A stretch of 64,000 bases of DNA. It comes from Paenibacillus agilis (lineage in GTDB: Bacteria; Bacillota; Bacilli; Paenibacillales; Paenibacillaceae). Numbering within the stretch: position 1 is the stretch's first letter; every line of letters starts with the position of its first letter. Both the position numbers and the translations under genes were made by a program. The notes beneath the pieces were generated by a model that was given only the letters and a program-made list of their open reading frames with translations, was not told where the DNA came from and searched no databases. Of the stretch, positions 46,973 through 54,860 are shown piece by piece. The DNA is taken from positions 1,448,074 to 1,512,073 of the forward strand of contig NZ_VNJK01000001.1 of assembly GCF_007786455.1 (NCBI RefSeq), in the 5' to 3' direction.

Positions 46973-48528
46973 TGAATATGACAACGTTGAAGTCTTGGTT
47001 ACAATCACATGGCTGGAATGAGGACGCTGGAATTTACGAAACAGGCAGCGGCGATGTAATTAACTATGTCAGTTATCGTGACATGATTGCTACAGCTGAG
47101 CAATGGGCTGTTGGCTGGAGGAATGAGCTGGGTGCGGGAGACTCTCCATTTATAGCGTTAGTATGGATGGATCAGTCGATTCGCTCAATCACATCTTTAT
47201 TCGCCGTTATATTGTCTGGCGGCATTCCCATACCGCTTCATGAGTATACCGTTCCCGATGAAGTTATCCGTATCGTGGATTGGATTGAGCCTGATCTTAT
47301 TATATTACCTGATTCGAAGTTACAGCATATAGACGGCGAGCTACAACTAGAGGGTAAATATAAGGGATACCGCGTTATAGAGATTAGCGGGAAGGATCAA
47401 TGGTGTTTTCATGGTGAGAAAACGACATCTTTTGAACGAGAATACAGTTCTTCACAGTTGGATCAAGCCGCGATTATTTTTCTATCTTCTGGCTCTACAG
47501 GTTTGCCTAAAGGAATTATGTTAAGTGATGCCAATATTATGGCAAACTTGATGCAAATTCAAAGAGATGTACAGTTGGAAGCTAAAGATCGTGTTCTATT
47601 ATTTAAATCATTAGGCTATAGCTCAACGTTTACAGGGGAATTATTGCTCGCGATGCTTGCCGGAGCATCGATCTACTTATGCTCCGTACGGCATCCACTT
47701 GAGCTGATTCGTTTTGTAGACAAGCTGCAAATTTCATATGTTTGTACGGTACCCGCTTTAATCACAGCTTTGGACAAAAATCGTTCGTGGTCATTTCCTT
47801 CCATGGGCAGTTTGAGGAAACTGCTAATTATCGGGGGGAAAGCGGCACATAACACGGTACAGTCTCTCCTCGAAAGAATACCGAGTACACAAGTCATGAT
47901 TGGTTACGGTTTGACAGAAGCAGCGCCAAGAGTATGTAGTTTTATTTTAAATGATGTTCCTGACAAAGCAGGAGCAGCAGGATTGCCACTAGATGGTATT
48001 GTAATGCAAATTCGAGATGAGTTTGGCGAAGTTCAGCCTGGAACAACGGGTGAAATTTATGTGCAGGGTCCTAATGTCATGCTTGGCTATTATAAGGATG
48101 AGGTGCGCAGTAAAGCAGTGCTAACCGAATACGGATTGAGGACGAATGACATCGGTCACATGGACGATGATGGGTATTTATACGTGACAGGGCGTGCAGA
48201 TAATGCGATGAATGTAGGCGGTCATACCCTTTATCCCGAGTCGATCGAGCTAGTGTTGTCCATACATCCGATGATTGCCGAAGCAGCTGTACTGTCCATT
48301 GAAGATGCGCATTGGGGAGAAAGAATTATAGCTTTGATCGTTTGCCATCAGAAAGATAACAGTGAGCAAGAATTATATTCGTACTGTCAACAAAAGCTTC
48401 AGCCAGCTCAACGTCCTAAGGAAATTGTAGTCGTCTCAACGATTCCAAAGACGAGTAGCGGCAAAATTAATCGTACAGCGCTTAAACCATTGTATTTGGA
48501 GGTACATCATGACAAATACGTCCATTGA
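46972..48528 (+). CDS. ANL adenylating enzyme for a carrier protein
   Basis: The 518-residue protein has the A3 loop IIFLSSGSTGLPKGIMLS, A5 GYGLTEAAPR, A7/A8 TNDIGHMDDDGYLYVTGRADNAMNVGG and the A10 lysine in KTSSGKINRTAL. ATG 46972 overlaps the exporter stop by one base, with GGAG 8 nt upstream. It is immediately upstream of the third carrier (overlap 20 nt), so it most likely loads that carrier. I cannot read the substrate from the pocket. Confidence 0.88.
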   Translation: MNMTTLKSWLQSHGWNEDAGIYETGSGDVINYVSYRDMIATAEQWAVGWRNELGAGDSPFIALVWMDQSIRSITSLFAVILSGGIPIPLHEYTVPDEVIRIVDWIEPDLIILPDSKLQHIDGELQLEGKYKGYRVIEISGKDQWCFHGEKTTSFEREYSSSQLDQAAIIFLSSGSTGLPKGIMLSDANIMANLMQIQRDVQLEAKDRVLLFKSLGYSSTFTGELLLAMLAGASIYLCSVRHPLELIRFVDKLQISYVCTVPALITALDKNRSWSFPSMGSLRKLLIIGGKAAHNTVQSLLERIPSTQVMIGYGLTEAAPRVCSFILNDVPDKAGAAGLPLDGIVMQIRDEFGEVQPGTTGEIYVQGPNVMLGYYKDEVRSKAVLTEYGLRTNDIGHMDDDGYLYVTGRADNAMNVGGHTLYPESIELVLSIHPMIAEAAVLSIEDAHWGERIIALIVCHQKDNSEQELYSYCQQKLQPAQRPKEIVVVSTIPKTSSGKINRTALKPLYLEVHHDKYVH

Positions 48529-48769
48529 TTCTATTTATAATCAGGTTGTTCATGTGATCGGGAAAATTGTGAAAAAGAGCCCAGAAAACATTGTGGATGA
48601 TCACCAGTTAATTGAAGATTTAGGATTGGACTCCTTGCTATTTCTTGATTTGCTTGCTGAATTGGAAGCAAAATTTGGATTCGAGCTTTCTATTGATGAT
48701 TTTGATCCTGAGTATTTTCATTCCGTCCACTCTACAGTAGCCTTTGTGAAAGATAGAGTGCAGGCATGA
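48509..48769 (+). CDS. Third acyl carrier protein
   Basis: The 86-residue carrier has the phosphopantetheine serine at residue 42 (EDLGLDSLLFLDLLAELE). GGAGG lies 6 nt before the ATG. It overlaps the upstream adenylating enzyme and the downstream PaaK-like enzyme, so these three genes are made together. Confidence 0.87.
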   Translation: MTNTSIDSIYNQVVHVIGKIVKKSPENIVDDHQLIEDLGLDSLLFLDLLAELEAKFGFELSIDDFDPEYFHSVHSTVAFVKDRVQA

Positions 48770-49926
48770 GTAACCCAAGTATCATTACTATAGTAGAACA
48801 AATGAAGCATGAGCTCGCTCATCAAGTTCCCTACTACTTCCCGTGGGGCAATAAAGAGTTTACGTTTCGTGATCTCCCATTCTCAAACAAGCACTTGATA
48901 AATGAGCATCGGGATCAGCTTGAGCGATTGCCTCAAGGCAAGACATATGAATCCTATACATCTGGAACGACAGGTATTCCTTATCGCTGCATTCGTTCTG
49001 CTGAAGAACAATGCAAGCTATCAGCCGCAATATTTCGCAATCGACGGCGGTGGGGAATTCCGCTCCGCCACCGTATGCTGCTGTTAAGCAATCGCATGAG
49101 TGATGAACCTAAAATGATGGAGCATTATGTACAACAAATGAGCATTCAGCAGCCGCATTTTATTCAAGGACGCTTTTCTTCTCTGTATCAATTAGCTCAG
49201 TATATGACAGATAAGCAGATCGAACCGCCACCTAGCCTGTTATTTATCCAGAACTGGGGAGAATCAATTATTCCGTCACAACGAGCATTTGTGGAAGCGG
49301 CCTTCGGTGTACGTTTGGCTGACTATTACGGATTGGAAGAAATGTGGCTCATTGCATTTGAAGCACCTGATGGACGATTTTTAGTTGATGAACAGGTCGT
49401 CTTCGTAGAAGTTATTGATCCTGATACGCTTGAGCCGGTCAGTGATGGAGAGTATGGGGAAATTGTTGTAACTTCACTCGTGATGCGTACCGTTCCCTAT
49501 GTTCGATACCGAACAGGTGATATCGGGAAAATATGGAGAGATGATCAAACGGGGTCGTTGTGCATCCAACTTATGCCGATGAGAATGTCACAAATCGTTC
49601 TACCTGATAAACGAGTAAACGCAGCATTTTTTCGATACTTTGATAAGTTTTTTTATGATTTGTTCAAGCAGCAAAGCATTCGTCAATTTCAAATTGTACA
49701 AACGGCATATACTTCTTTTACCCTCCGGGTTGCAGCGGATGAACTTGTTCAGCTTGATCATCTGGAAAAAAGTCTACATACACTGCTAAGCAATTATTTG
49801 CATGTCGAAGTGAATGTATCGCTCGAACGTGTATCTCGTATTCTTTCACATTCCGAAAGTGGTAAGGTTCCTTTTTTCGTTACGCAAGTACAAACAGAGC
49901 AGGCGGAGAGAGGAGTAATGATATGA
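48766..49926 (+). CDS. PaaK-like (phenylacetate-CoA ligase family) adenylating enzyme
   Basis: This 386-residue ANL-superfamily member has the P-loop YESYTSGTTGIPYRC, DYYGLEEMWLIAFEA and VPYVRYRTGDIGKI. It is shorter than catabolic PaaK (about 435). PaaK-like enzymes in metabolite clusters activate aryl or small carboxylates for carrier proteins. The ATGA overlap with the third carrier suggests they work together. Substrate unknown. Confidence 0.82.
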   Translation: MSNPSIITIVEQMKHELAHQVPYYFPWGNKEFTFRDLPFSNKHLINEHRDQLERLPQGKTYESYTSGTTGIPYRCIRSAEEQCKLSAAIFRNRRRWGIPLRHRMLLLSNRMSDEPKMMEHYVQQMSIQQPHFIQGRFSSLYQLAQYMTDKQIEPPPSLLFIQNWGESIIPSQRAFVEAAFGVRLADYYGLEEMWLIAFEAPDGRFLVDEQVVFVEVIDPDTLEPVSDGEYGEIVVTSLVMRTVPYVRYRTGDIGKIWRDDQTGSLCIQLMPMRMSQIVLPDKRVNAAFFRYFDKFFYDLFKQQSIRQFQIVQTAYTSFTLRVAADELVQLDHLEKSLHTLLSNYLHVEVNVSLERVSRILSHSESGKVPFFVTQVQTEQAERGVMI

Positions 49927-50882
49927 GTAAAACATTGCCCTATGGTGAAGTAAATCCCGCACATCTTGTAAAGCTTGGTGCTTTAGAATGTGCAATGTCG
50001 TCTATTGCAACTGCATTGAAATTGATAGGCAGGGATCCTGGCCGTTTATTAATGCATTATTGGAATATGACTTATTATCGTGACGTTCTCTATGCGGGAC
50101 GAAATGTGATGAGGAGCCGAATCGAAACGTTTGGGAATTGTAGCTTACAGTTTCAAATTTGCAGAGGAAGTTTACTAGAGATGCAGCAGCAATTAAAAAG
50201 TGGCTGCTTATTTCTGTACCAATGCAGAGCTTCGCAGCTGCCGTTTTTTCCTCGCAACATGCTGAATTTTGAAGCGAACGGATTTGACCACTATGTATTA
50301 GTGTCTGGATATGACGAGGATACTGATTCTTTTTACGTAACAGATCCTATTTGTGAGCATATTGGATTAGTCACTCGAAAACAGCTCGAAGCAGCGGCAA
50401 TGGTTGAGCAGCAATATTATTGCTTTATGATACAACCATTTGGAGAAGGGACAAGCCAGCCATCTCTTCCTCAGTATGCTGATTCTGTGCCTGTAAATAA
50501 ATATTTAACGCTGCATTACGATGTGCAAGCGTTCGATCAATTTATTCAGCATTTACATGTAGGGCGAGAATGGGATGCTTCACGACGGAGATTATGGACG
50601 GAGCGTAACATATTGTCTATCGCTTCATTGATTAAAATGAGAACGATTGTATGGGAGTATATGACTCACCTTCGCAGTATACCAAGAGGAGCAAAGGAAG
50701 CGTTGCAGCTTCAACATAAGCAAATTATTAAACTGTGGAACGGTATTAGCTTCCTGCTATTGAAGTATAAGATGAATGATGATTCAGCGTTAATAAATAG
50801 GGTTGAAGAACTTGTTCGCGCGGTGAGAAGAGAAGAAGAAGCTTTCATACAAAACATTATATCCCAAGAGGTGTCTTCATGA
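49923..50882 (+). CDS. BtrH-like (C39-fold) acyltransferase, second AsbE-type protein
   Basis: The 319-residue protein resembles the BtrH N-terminal domain family, in which an ACP-bound acyl group is passed to an amine. Likely triad residues are Cys23 (LGALECAMSS), His123 (NGFDHYVLVSGYD) and Asp141 (YVTDPICEHIG). The spacing Cys-100-His-18-Asp parallels the AsbE-like protein in this cluster, though overall identity is low. AGAGGAG precedes the ATG and it is ATGA-coupled on both sides. In butirosin BtrH moves a gamma-glutamyl-AHBA side chain; what this one moves is unknown. Confidence 0.72.
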   Translation: MSKTLPYGEVNPAHLVKLGALECAMSSIATALKLIGRDPGRLLMHYWNMTYYRDVLYAGRNVMRSRIETFGNCSLQFQICRGSLLEMQQQLKSGCLFLYQCRASQLPFFPRNMLNFEANGFDHYVLVSGYDEDTDSFYVTDPICEHIGLVTRKQLEAAAMVEQQYYCFMIQPFGEGTSQPSLPQYADSVPVNKYLTLHYDVQAFDQFIQHLHVGREWDASRRRLWTERNILSIASLIKMRTIVWEYMTHLRSIPRGAKEALQLQHKQIIKLWNGISFLLLKYKMNDDSALINRVEELVRAVRREEEAFIQNIISQEVSS

Positions 50883-51703
50883 ATGTATCGGTCTGTACGA
50901 TATCGTTTAGGCACATGCTCCTGTCATTTGCAGATATTGCTCAATTTGTTCATGAGCAACGATTTCAGGCGATTGAATTGTGGGGAGTACATGCAAAATC
51001 ACTTTCTCAGGGTGGAGCGGCTGTCATCGAACATTGTCGTTATTTATTAAAGCTTTATCAAATTGAGATTTCTATGATTAGTGACTACATAGATGTCTCA
51101 CCACAAGCCGATATGAAGTCGTCGATATTGAAGTGTGATGAACTTATAGCATTAGCACAGCAATTTGGTACGAATAAGATCCGTACTTTTGCTGGCAAAG
51201 CACCGAGCCAATCCGTGAATAAACATGAACGTGAGATGGTTGTGAATCATCTTCGAGTTATCGGGGAGCGTTGTGCAGCTGCAGGAATTATGCTTCTAAT
51301 CGAGACGCATCCGAATACAATTGCTGATAATACAGAGTCCACATTGCTGTTAATGAAGGAAGTCAACCACGAAGCGGTAAAAGTTAATCTGGATTTCCTT
51401 CATTTGTGGGAAGCGGGAGATGATCCGTTGGCAAGCTATGGACAATTGCATAATTGGGTCGAGAACTTCCACTTAAAAAACATCACTTCCCTTGAGAATT
51501 GTACGGTTTTTGATTCCAATAATGTGTATGCACCAAGTGGCAGTCGTTCTGGAATTGTTCCGCTTTCTGATGGTCAAGTAGACTATGCATCTATAATAAA
51601 AGCAATTCATAAGTCTGGTAAAAATGCCTCGTTGGAATGGTTTGGTGACGATCCGCTTCGTTACTTGGCTCAAGAAAGACAATGGATACAGCAGCTTGTC
51701 TAA
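50879..51703 (+). CDS. asbF: AsbF-like 3-dehydroshikimate dehydratase (TIM barrel)
   Basis: The 274-residue xylose-isomerase-like TIM barrel is close to petrobactin AsbF by my recollection: VCTISFRHMLLSFADIAQF, AIELWGVHA, NKIRTFAGKAPS, ETHPNT, VNLDFLHLWEAGDDP, and ASLEWFGDDP. The metal-binding glutamates and histidines are in those motifs. It converts 3-dehydroshikimate to 3,4-dihydroxybenzoate (protocatechuate) using a divalent metal. This ties the cluster to a catechol building block. Confidence 0.9.
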   Translation: MNVSVCTISFRHMLLSFADIAQFVHEQRFQAIELWGVHAKSLSQGGAAVIEHCRYLLKLYQIEISMISDYIDVSPQADMKSSILKCDELIALAQQFGTNKIRTFAGKAPSQSVNKHEREMVVNHLRVIGERCAAAGIMLLIETHPNTIADNTESTLLLMKEVNHEAVKVNLDFLHLWEAGDDPLASYGQLHNWVENFHLKNITSLENCTVFDSNNVYAPSGSRSGIVPLSDGQVDYASIIKAIHKSGKNASLEWFGDDPLRYLAQERQWIQQLV

Positions 51704-51798
51704 AAGTTGTCTACCGCTCTCCATACTAGTAATCTGATTCAGTTATCACACATTCACAAGCAACGATTTCAAATAGACTAGAATATAAGGAGATAAAA

Positions 51799-53055
51799 AT
51801 GATGAATGATAGAATTATTCAAGCGCTCAACACAGCAAGTGCTCAATATGGGACGCCCTTCTATTTGTTCGATGAAGTTCAGCTGAAGTTGGATTATGAG
51901 CAGCTTCGCAATTATCTACCATCATCTGTGTCTTTGTACTATTCTATGAAAGCGAATCCGAATCCGACTGTTATTCAGCACTTGCTAAAATGGGGGGCAC
52001 AGTTGGAGATTGCTTCGATTGGTGAGTTTCAACGTGCGATCGAGCTAGGAGCGAATGTGGCGAGTATCGTATTTACAGGGCCAGGTAAGACGGCTGAGGA
52101 TATTGAAATCTGCTTGCGTAAAGGTATCGGAATTATTAACGTAGAGCATCTGGAAGAGCTCGCTGTCGTAGAGCAGGTTGCTGCTCAGCTCGATCTGGTC
52201 GCGTCGATTACATTGCGTCTGAATTTAAGTCTTGATTCAACAGGTTCTCGCATGGCAGCAGGCGGTGGTGCAAGTCCATTCGGCATTGATGAAGAATGTA
52301 TTGAAGAAGCTGTTTCTATTATTAATGAGTGCAACCATCTTAAGCTTGTTGGTATTCATACACATCAAGGTACCCAAAATTTTAGTATCGAATATTATGA
52401 ACAAGCTACAGAGCGGATGCTCTATTGGTATCGAAAGTTGCAGCAAGTTTATCAGTTCCAGCTTACTACGCTTGGTCTTGGCGGAGGTTATGGAGTTCCG
52501 GCATTTATTGAAGATGAACCATTTTCAATCGAAATGTATGAGCAAATGCTGCGGCAGAAGTTGAATGAACATGCAGATCTTGAAATTCCAAACGTATTTA
52601 TTGAATCAGGACGGTATATCGTATCTCGGATGGGGTATTTCGTGTCCAGTGTACTATATGCGAAGCAATCTAAGGACAAAAATTACTTGATCATTGACGG
52701 TGGTACGAATCAACGTGCTGGTCTCGGAAGGACATTTAAGAAACCGCTTCCCCTAGTCAAAATATCAGCCGATGGACAAATGGAGGGTTCCGGCGAACAG
52801 CCAAATTCCACCTCTTACACCGTAGTAGGACCACTTTGCACACCAATGGATGTCATGCAAAGCGGTGTTGATTTTGCAAAGGTTAATCAAGGTGATCTGA
52901 TCGTATTCTCCAATTCTGGTGCGTATGGTCTTACGTATGCAAATGTCCATTTTTTATCACATCGACTGCCGCCCGAATTACTGCTCACACAGGATGACAC
53001 CTTGCGTGACATTAGTTTGATCAGTCCGCTTAGGGAGGAGTCGATATTACGATGA
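51799..53055 (+). CDS. Fold-III PLP decarboxylase (BtrK / DAP-ornithine decarboxylase-like)
   Basis: The 418-residue enzyme has the PLP lysine in YYSMKANPNP (Lys51), HTHQGTQ, the phosphate loop GLGGGYG, the ESGRYIV motif and the active-site VGPLCTPMD near residue 350. The CTPMD form is shared with carrier-acting decarboxylases such as BtrK (glutamyl-ACP to GABA-ACP) and with exosortase-linked decarboxylases. It lacks the fingerprints I would expect for a true DAP decarboxylase role, and lysine genes are not near. A 95-nt gap precedes it; the next ligase overlaps by 4 nt. Free polyamine synthesis from ornithine, lysine or arginine is the alternative. Confidence 0.8.
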   Translation: MMNDRIIQALNTASAQYGTPFYLFDEVQLKLDYEQLRNYLPSSVSLYYSMKANPNPTVIQHLLKWGAQLEIASIGEFQRAIELGANVASIVFTGPGKTAEDIEICLRKGIGIINVEHLEELAVVEQVAAQLDLVASITLRLNLSLDSTGSRMAAGGGASPFGIDEECIEEAVSIINECNHLKLVGIHTHQGTQNFSIEYYEQATERMLYWYRKLQQVYQFQLTTLGLGGGYGVPAFIEDEPFSIEMYEQMLRQKLNEHADLEIPNVFIESGRYIVSRMGYFVSSVLYAKQSKDKNYLIIDGGTNQRAGLGRTFKKPLPLVKISADGQMEGSGEQPNSTSYTVVGPLCTPMDVMQSGVDFAKVNQGDLIVFSNSGAYGLTYANVHFLSHRLPPELLLTQDDTLRDISLISPLREESILR

Positions 53056-54599
53056 ACCATTATATCCATGATCTGCTGGACACTGCGGTATCTCGTTATC
53101 CAGATAAAGTGGCTGTTGTTACAGAGTCCTCTTCGTGGAGTTACACCGACTTGCAGCAAAGGAGCAGCCAATTATACAAATGGTTGAAAACGCAAAACGT
53201 GCAAGCGGGAGAACGCATTTTGTGTGCAATGCCAAACAGCAGCTTTGTACTCGCCGCCTTATTTGCTGCTTCTCGACTCGGTGCCATATTTGTACCCATA
53301 CATGAAGAATTGAAGAGTAAAAACTTATCCTATATTGTTAGCGATTGTGAACCCAAAATCATTTTTGCGGCACCATCAATAGCTGGTTTGATTGACTCTG
53401 GATACTCAACGGTTGTGGTGCTGGACACGGATGATGAAGCATCATTATGGGACCTGTTTCGTTTAGAGAACGAGCAGTCTGAGTTTGCAACTGCAGATCA
53501 AGGAGTATTCCCAGAACGAGAAACGGAAGTAACTTCGGAACAGCCTGTTTTGTTTATTTATACATCTGGAAGTACAGGCAATCCGAAAGCGGTTATATCT
53601 ACTCATAAGCAAGTTCTGTTCGCTGCCGGCTCCATTCAGCAATGTTTGCAGGTACGGCATGATGATATTGTCGGAAACTTTTTGCCGCTCTCTTTTGACT
53701 ATGGTTTGTATCAGATGTTTCTAGTCTGTTATGAAGGAGCTACGCTTGCCTTAGGTCATAAGAAGGATATCGGTCCAATGTGGCTGAAAAAGCTCTACGC
53801 ATGGGGAGTTACAGGTCTTCCGTTGATGCCAGCAATGGCGGATGGACTGCTGAAGCTGTCCCAAAGGCCACGTTCTCAACTGCCAGCTTTGCGCTTTGTA
53901 ACCAATACAGGTGCGGCTTTCCCATCTTCCTATGTGGATACATTAAGCAATCTATACCCGGAATGCAGTATATTTTTGATGTATGGATTGACGGAATGCA
54001 AGCGGGTTGCTATTTTACCAGCTGAAGAGGCACGTGTGAAGGTTGGTTCGGTTGGCAAGCCTATTCCTGGTACAACTTGCAAGGTGATAAATAAGGATGG
54101 GAACGAGGCAGCGCCATTTGAAATAGGTGAGCTTGTCGTTAGCGGTCCTCATGTGATGTCAGGATATTGGAAACTTCCTGAACTTACGGCTAAAAGATTC
54201 GACACATCCAATGATACGGGTGAGCGGCAATTGTATACAGGCGACTTTTTCTATGCAGATGAAGAGGGCTATCTCTATTATCAGGGTAGGTCCGACGATG
54301 TATTTAAACAGCAAGGGTATCGTGTGAGTGCAATTGAAATTGAAGAGACAGCATTGAGTCACCCAGGAATTCGGCTGGCTGTCCTATTGAAGCCGGATGA
54401 ACAGCATGAATGTGTGCTTGCTGTTACGGGTGAGGTAGATGAGCGAGAATTGCTACTGTTTATGGCAGAACAACTAGAGTACTATAAGCTGCCTGAACGG
54501 ATCGTCGTTCTTGATGCTTTTCCAACTACATTGAATGGGAAAATCGATAAGCAGGCACTTAGATTGTCGATGGAACCATACCATGATCAGGTTACATAA
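53052..54599 (+). CDS. AMP-forming acyl/aminoacyl ligase, exosortase-system-like
   Basis: The 515-residue ANL enzyme has IYTSGSTGNPKAVISTH, YGLTECKRVAIL, TGDFFYADEEGYLYYQGRSDDVFKQQGYRVS and the A10 lysine in TTLNGKIDKQAL. It resembles the ligase family found beside fold-III PLP decarboxylases in exosortase and EPS loci. The ATGA overlap with the decarboxylase marks them as a unit: the ligase could load an amino acid that is then decarboxylated on a carrier. It is the last gene of the cluster. Confidence 0.84.
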   Translation: MNHYIHDLLDTAVSRYPDKVAVVTESSSWSYTDLQQRSSQLYKWLKTQNVQAGERILCAMPNSSFVLAALFAASRLGAIFVPIHEELKSKNLSYIVSDCEPKIIFAAPSIAGLIDSGYSTVVVLDTDDEASLWDLFRLENEQSEFATADQGVFPERETEVTSEQPVLFIYTSGSTGNPKAVISTHKQVLFAAGSIQQCLQVRHDDIVGNFLPLSFDYGLYQMFLVCYEGATLALGHKKDIGPMWLKKLYAWGVTGLPLMPAMADGLLKLSQRPRSQLPALRFVTNTGAAFPSSYVDTLSNLYPECSIFLMYGLTECKRVAILPAEEARVKVGSVGKPIPGTTCKVINKDGNEAAPFEIGELVVSGPHVMSGYWKLPELTAKRFDTSNDTGERQLYTGDFFYADEEGYLYYQGRSDDVFKQQGYRVSAIEIEETALSHPGIRLAVLLKPDEQHECVLAVTGEVDERELLLFMAEQLEYYKLPERIVVLDAFPTTLNGKIDKQALRLSMEPYHDQVT

Positions 54600-54660
54600 A
54601 ATAATTATAGGTATGAAGGTCTGCTGTTAAGTTGTAAAAAGGTCGCATATTATAGTAAAT

Positions 54661-54718
54661 AGGGCTCTCAGATGGCTTATAGACTAGTTCTATAGTCGTT
54701 ATATGAGGGTCTTTTTTT
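54661..54718 (+). terminator. Probable terminator of the biosynthetic cluster
   Basis: AGGGCTCTCA at 54661 and TGAGGGTCT near 54705 can pair imperfectly around an inner stem, and are followed by seven T. The stem has mismatches, so I am not sure. Confidence 0.5.
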
Positions 54719-54783
54719 GTTAGGGTGCACAATTTTATTTGGAGAGTAGATAATTTTATCCCTCTGCTGTCGAATTATCATCC

Positions 54784-54825
54784 TTACAAGTATTAACATC
54801 GCGGTTTATAATGAAAGCGTATTAA
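54784..54825 (+). promoter_or_regulatory. Sigma-A promoter with cre-like element before the second ABC locus
   Basis: TTACAA (54784-54789), a 17-nt spacer and a perfect TATAAT (54807-54812) form a strong promoter. The predicted start, near 54819, lies in TGAAAGCGTATTAA (54812-54825), which matches cre with two mismatches, so CcpA may repress here. Confidence 0.72.
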
Positions 54826-54860
54826 AAAACCTTAACAAACACTTTAAGGGAGGTCATGAG

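Noticed and set aside
51799..53055. Diaminopimelate decarboxylase of lysine synthesis (lysA)
   Set aside because: The active-site CTPMD form and the pairing with a ligase and carriers do not fit lysA, and no lysine genes are near.
40978..54599. Reading the cluster as an NRPS
   Set aside because: No condensation, thioesterase or multidomain adenylation-carrier module is present; all carriers and adenylating enzymes are separate small proteins.
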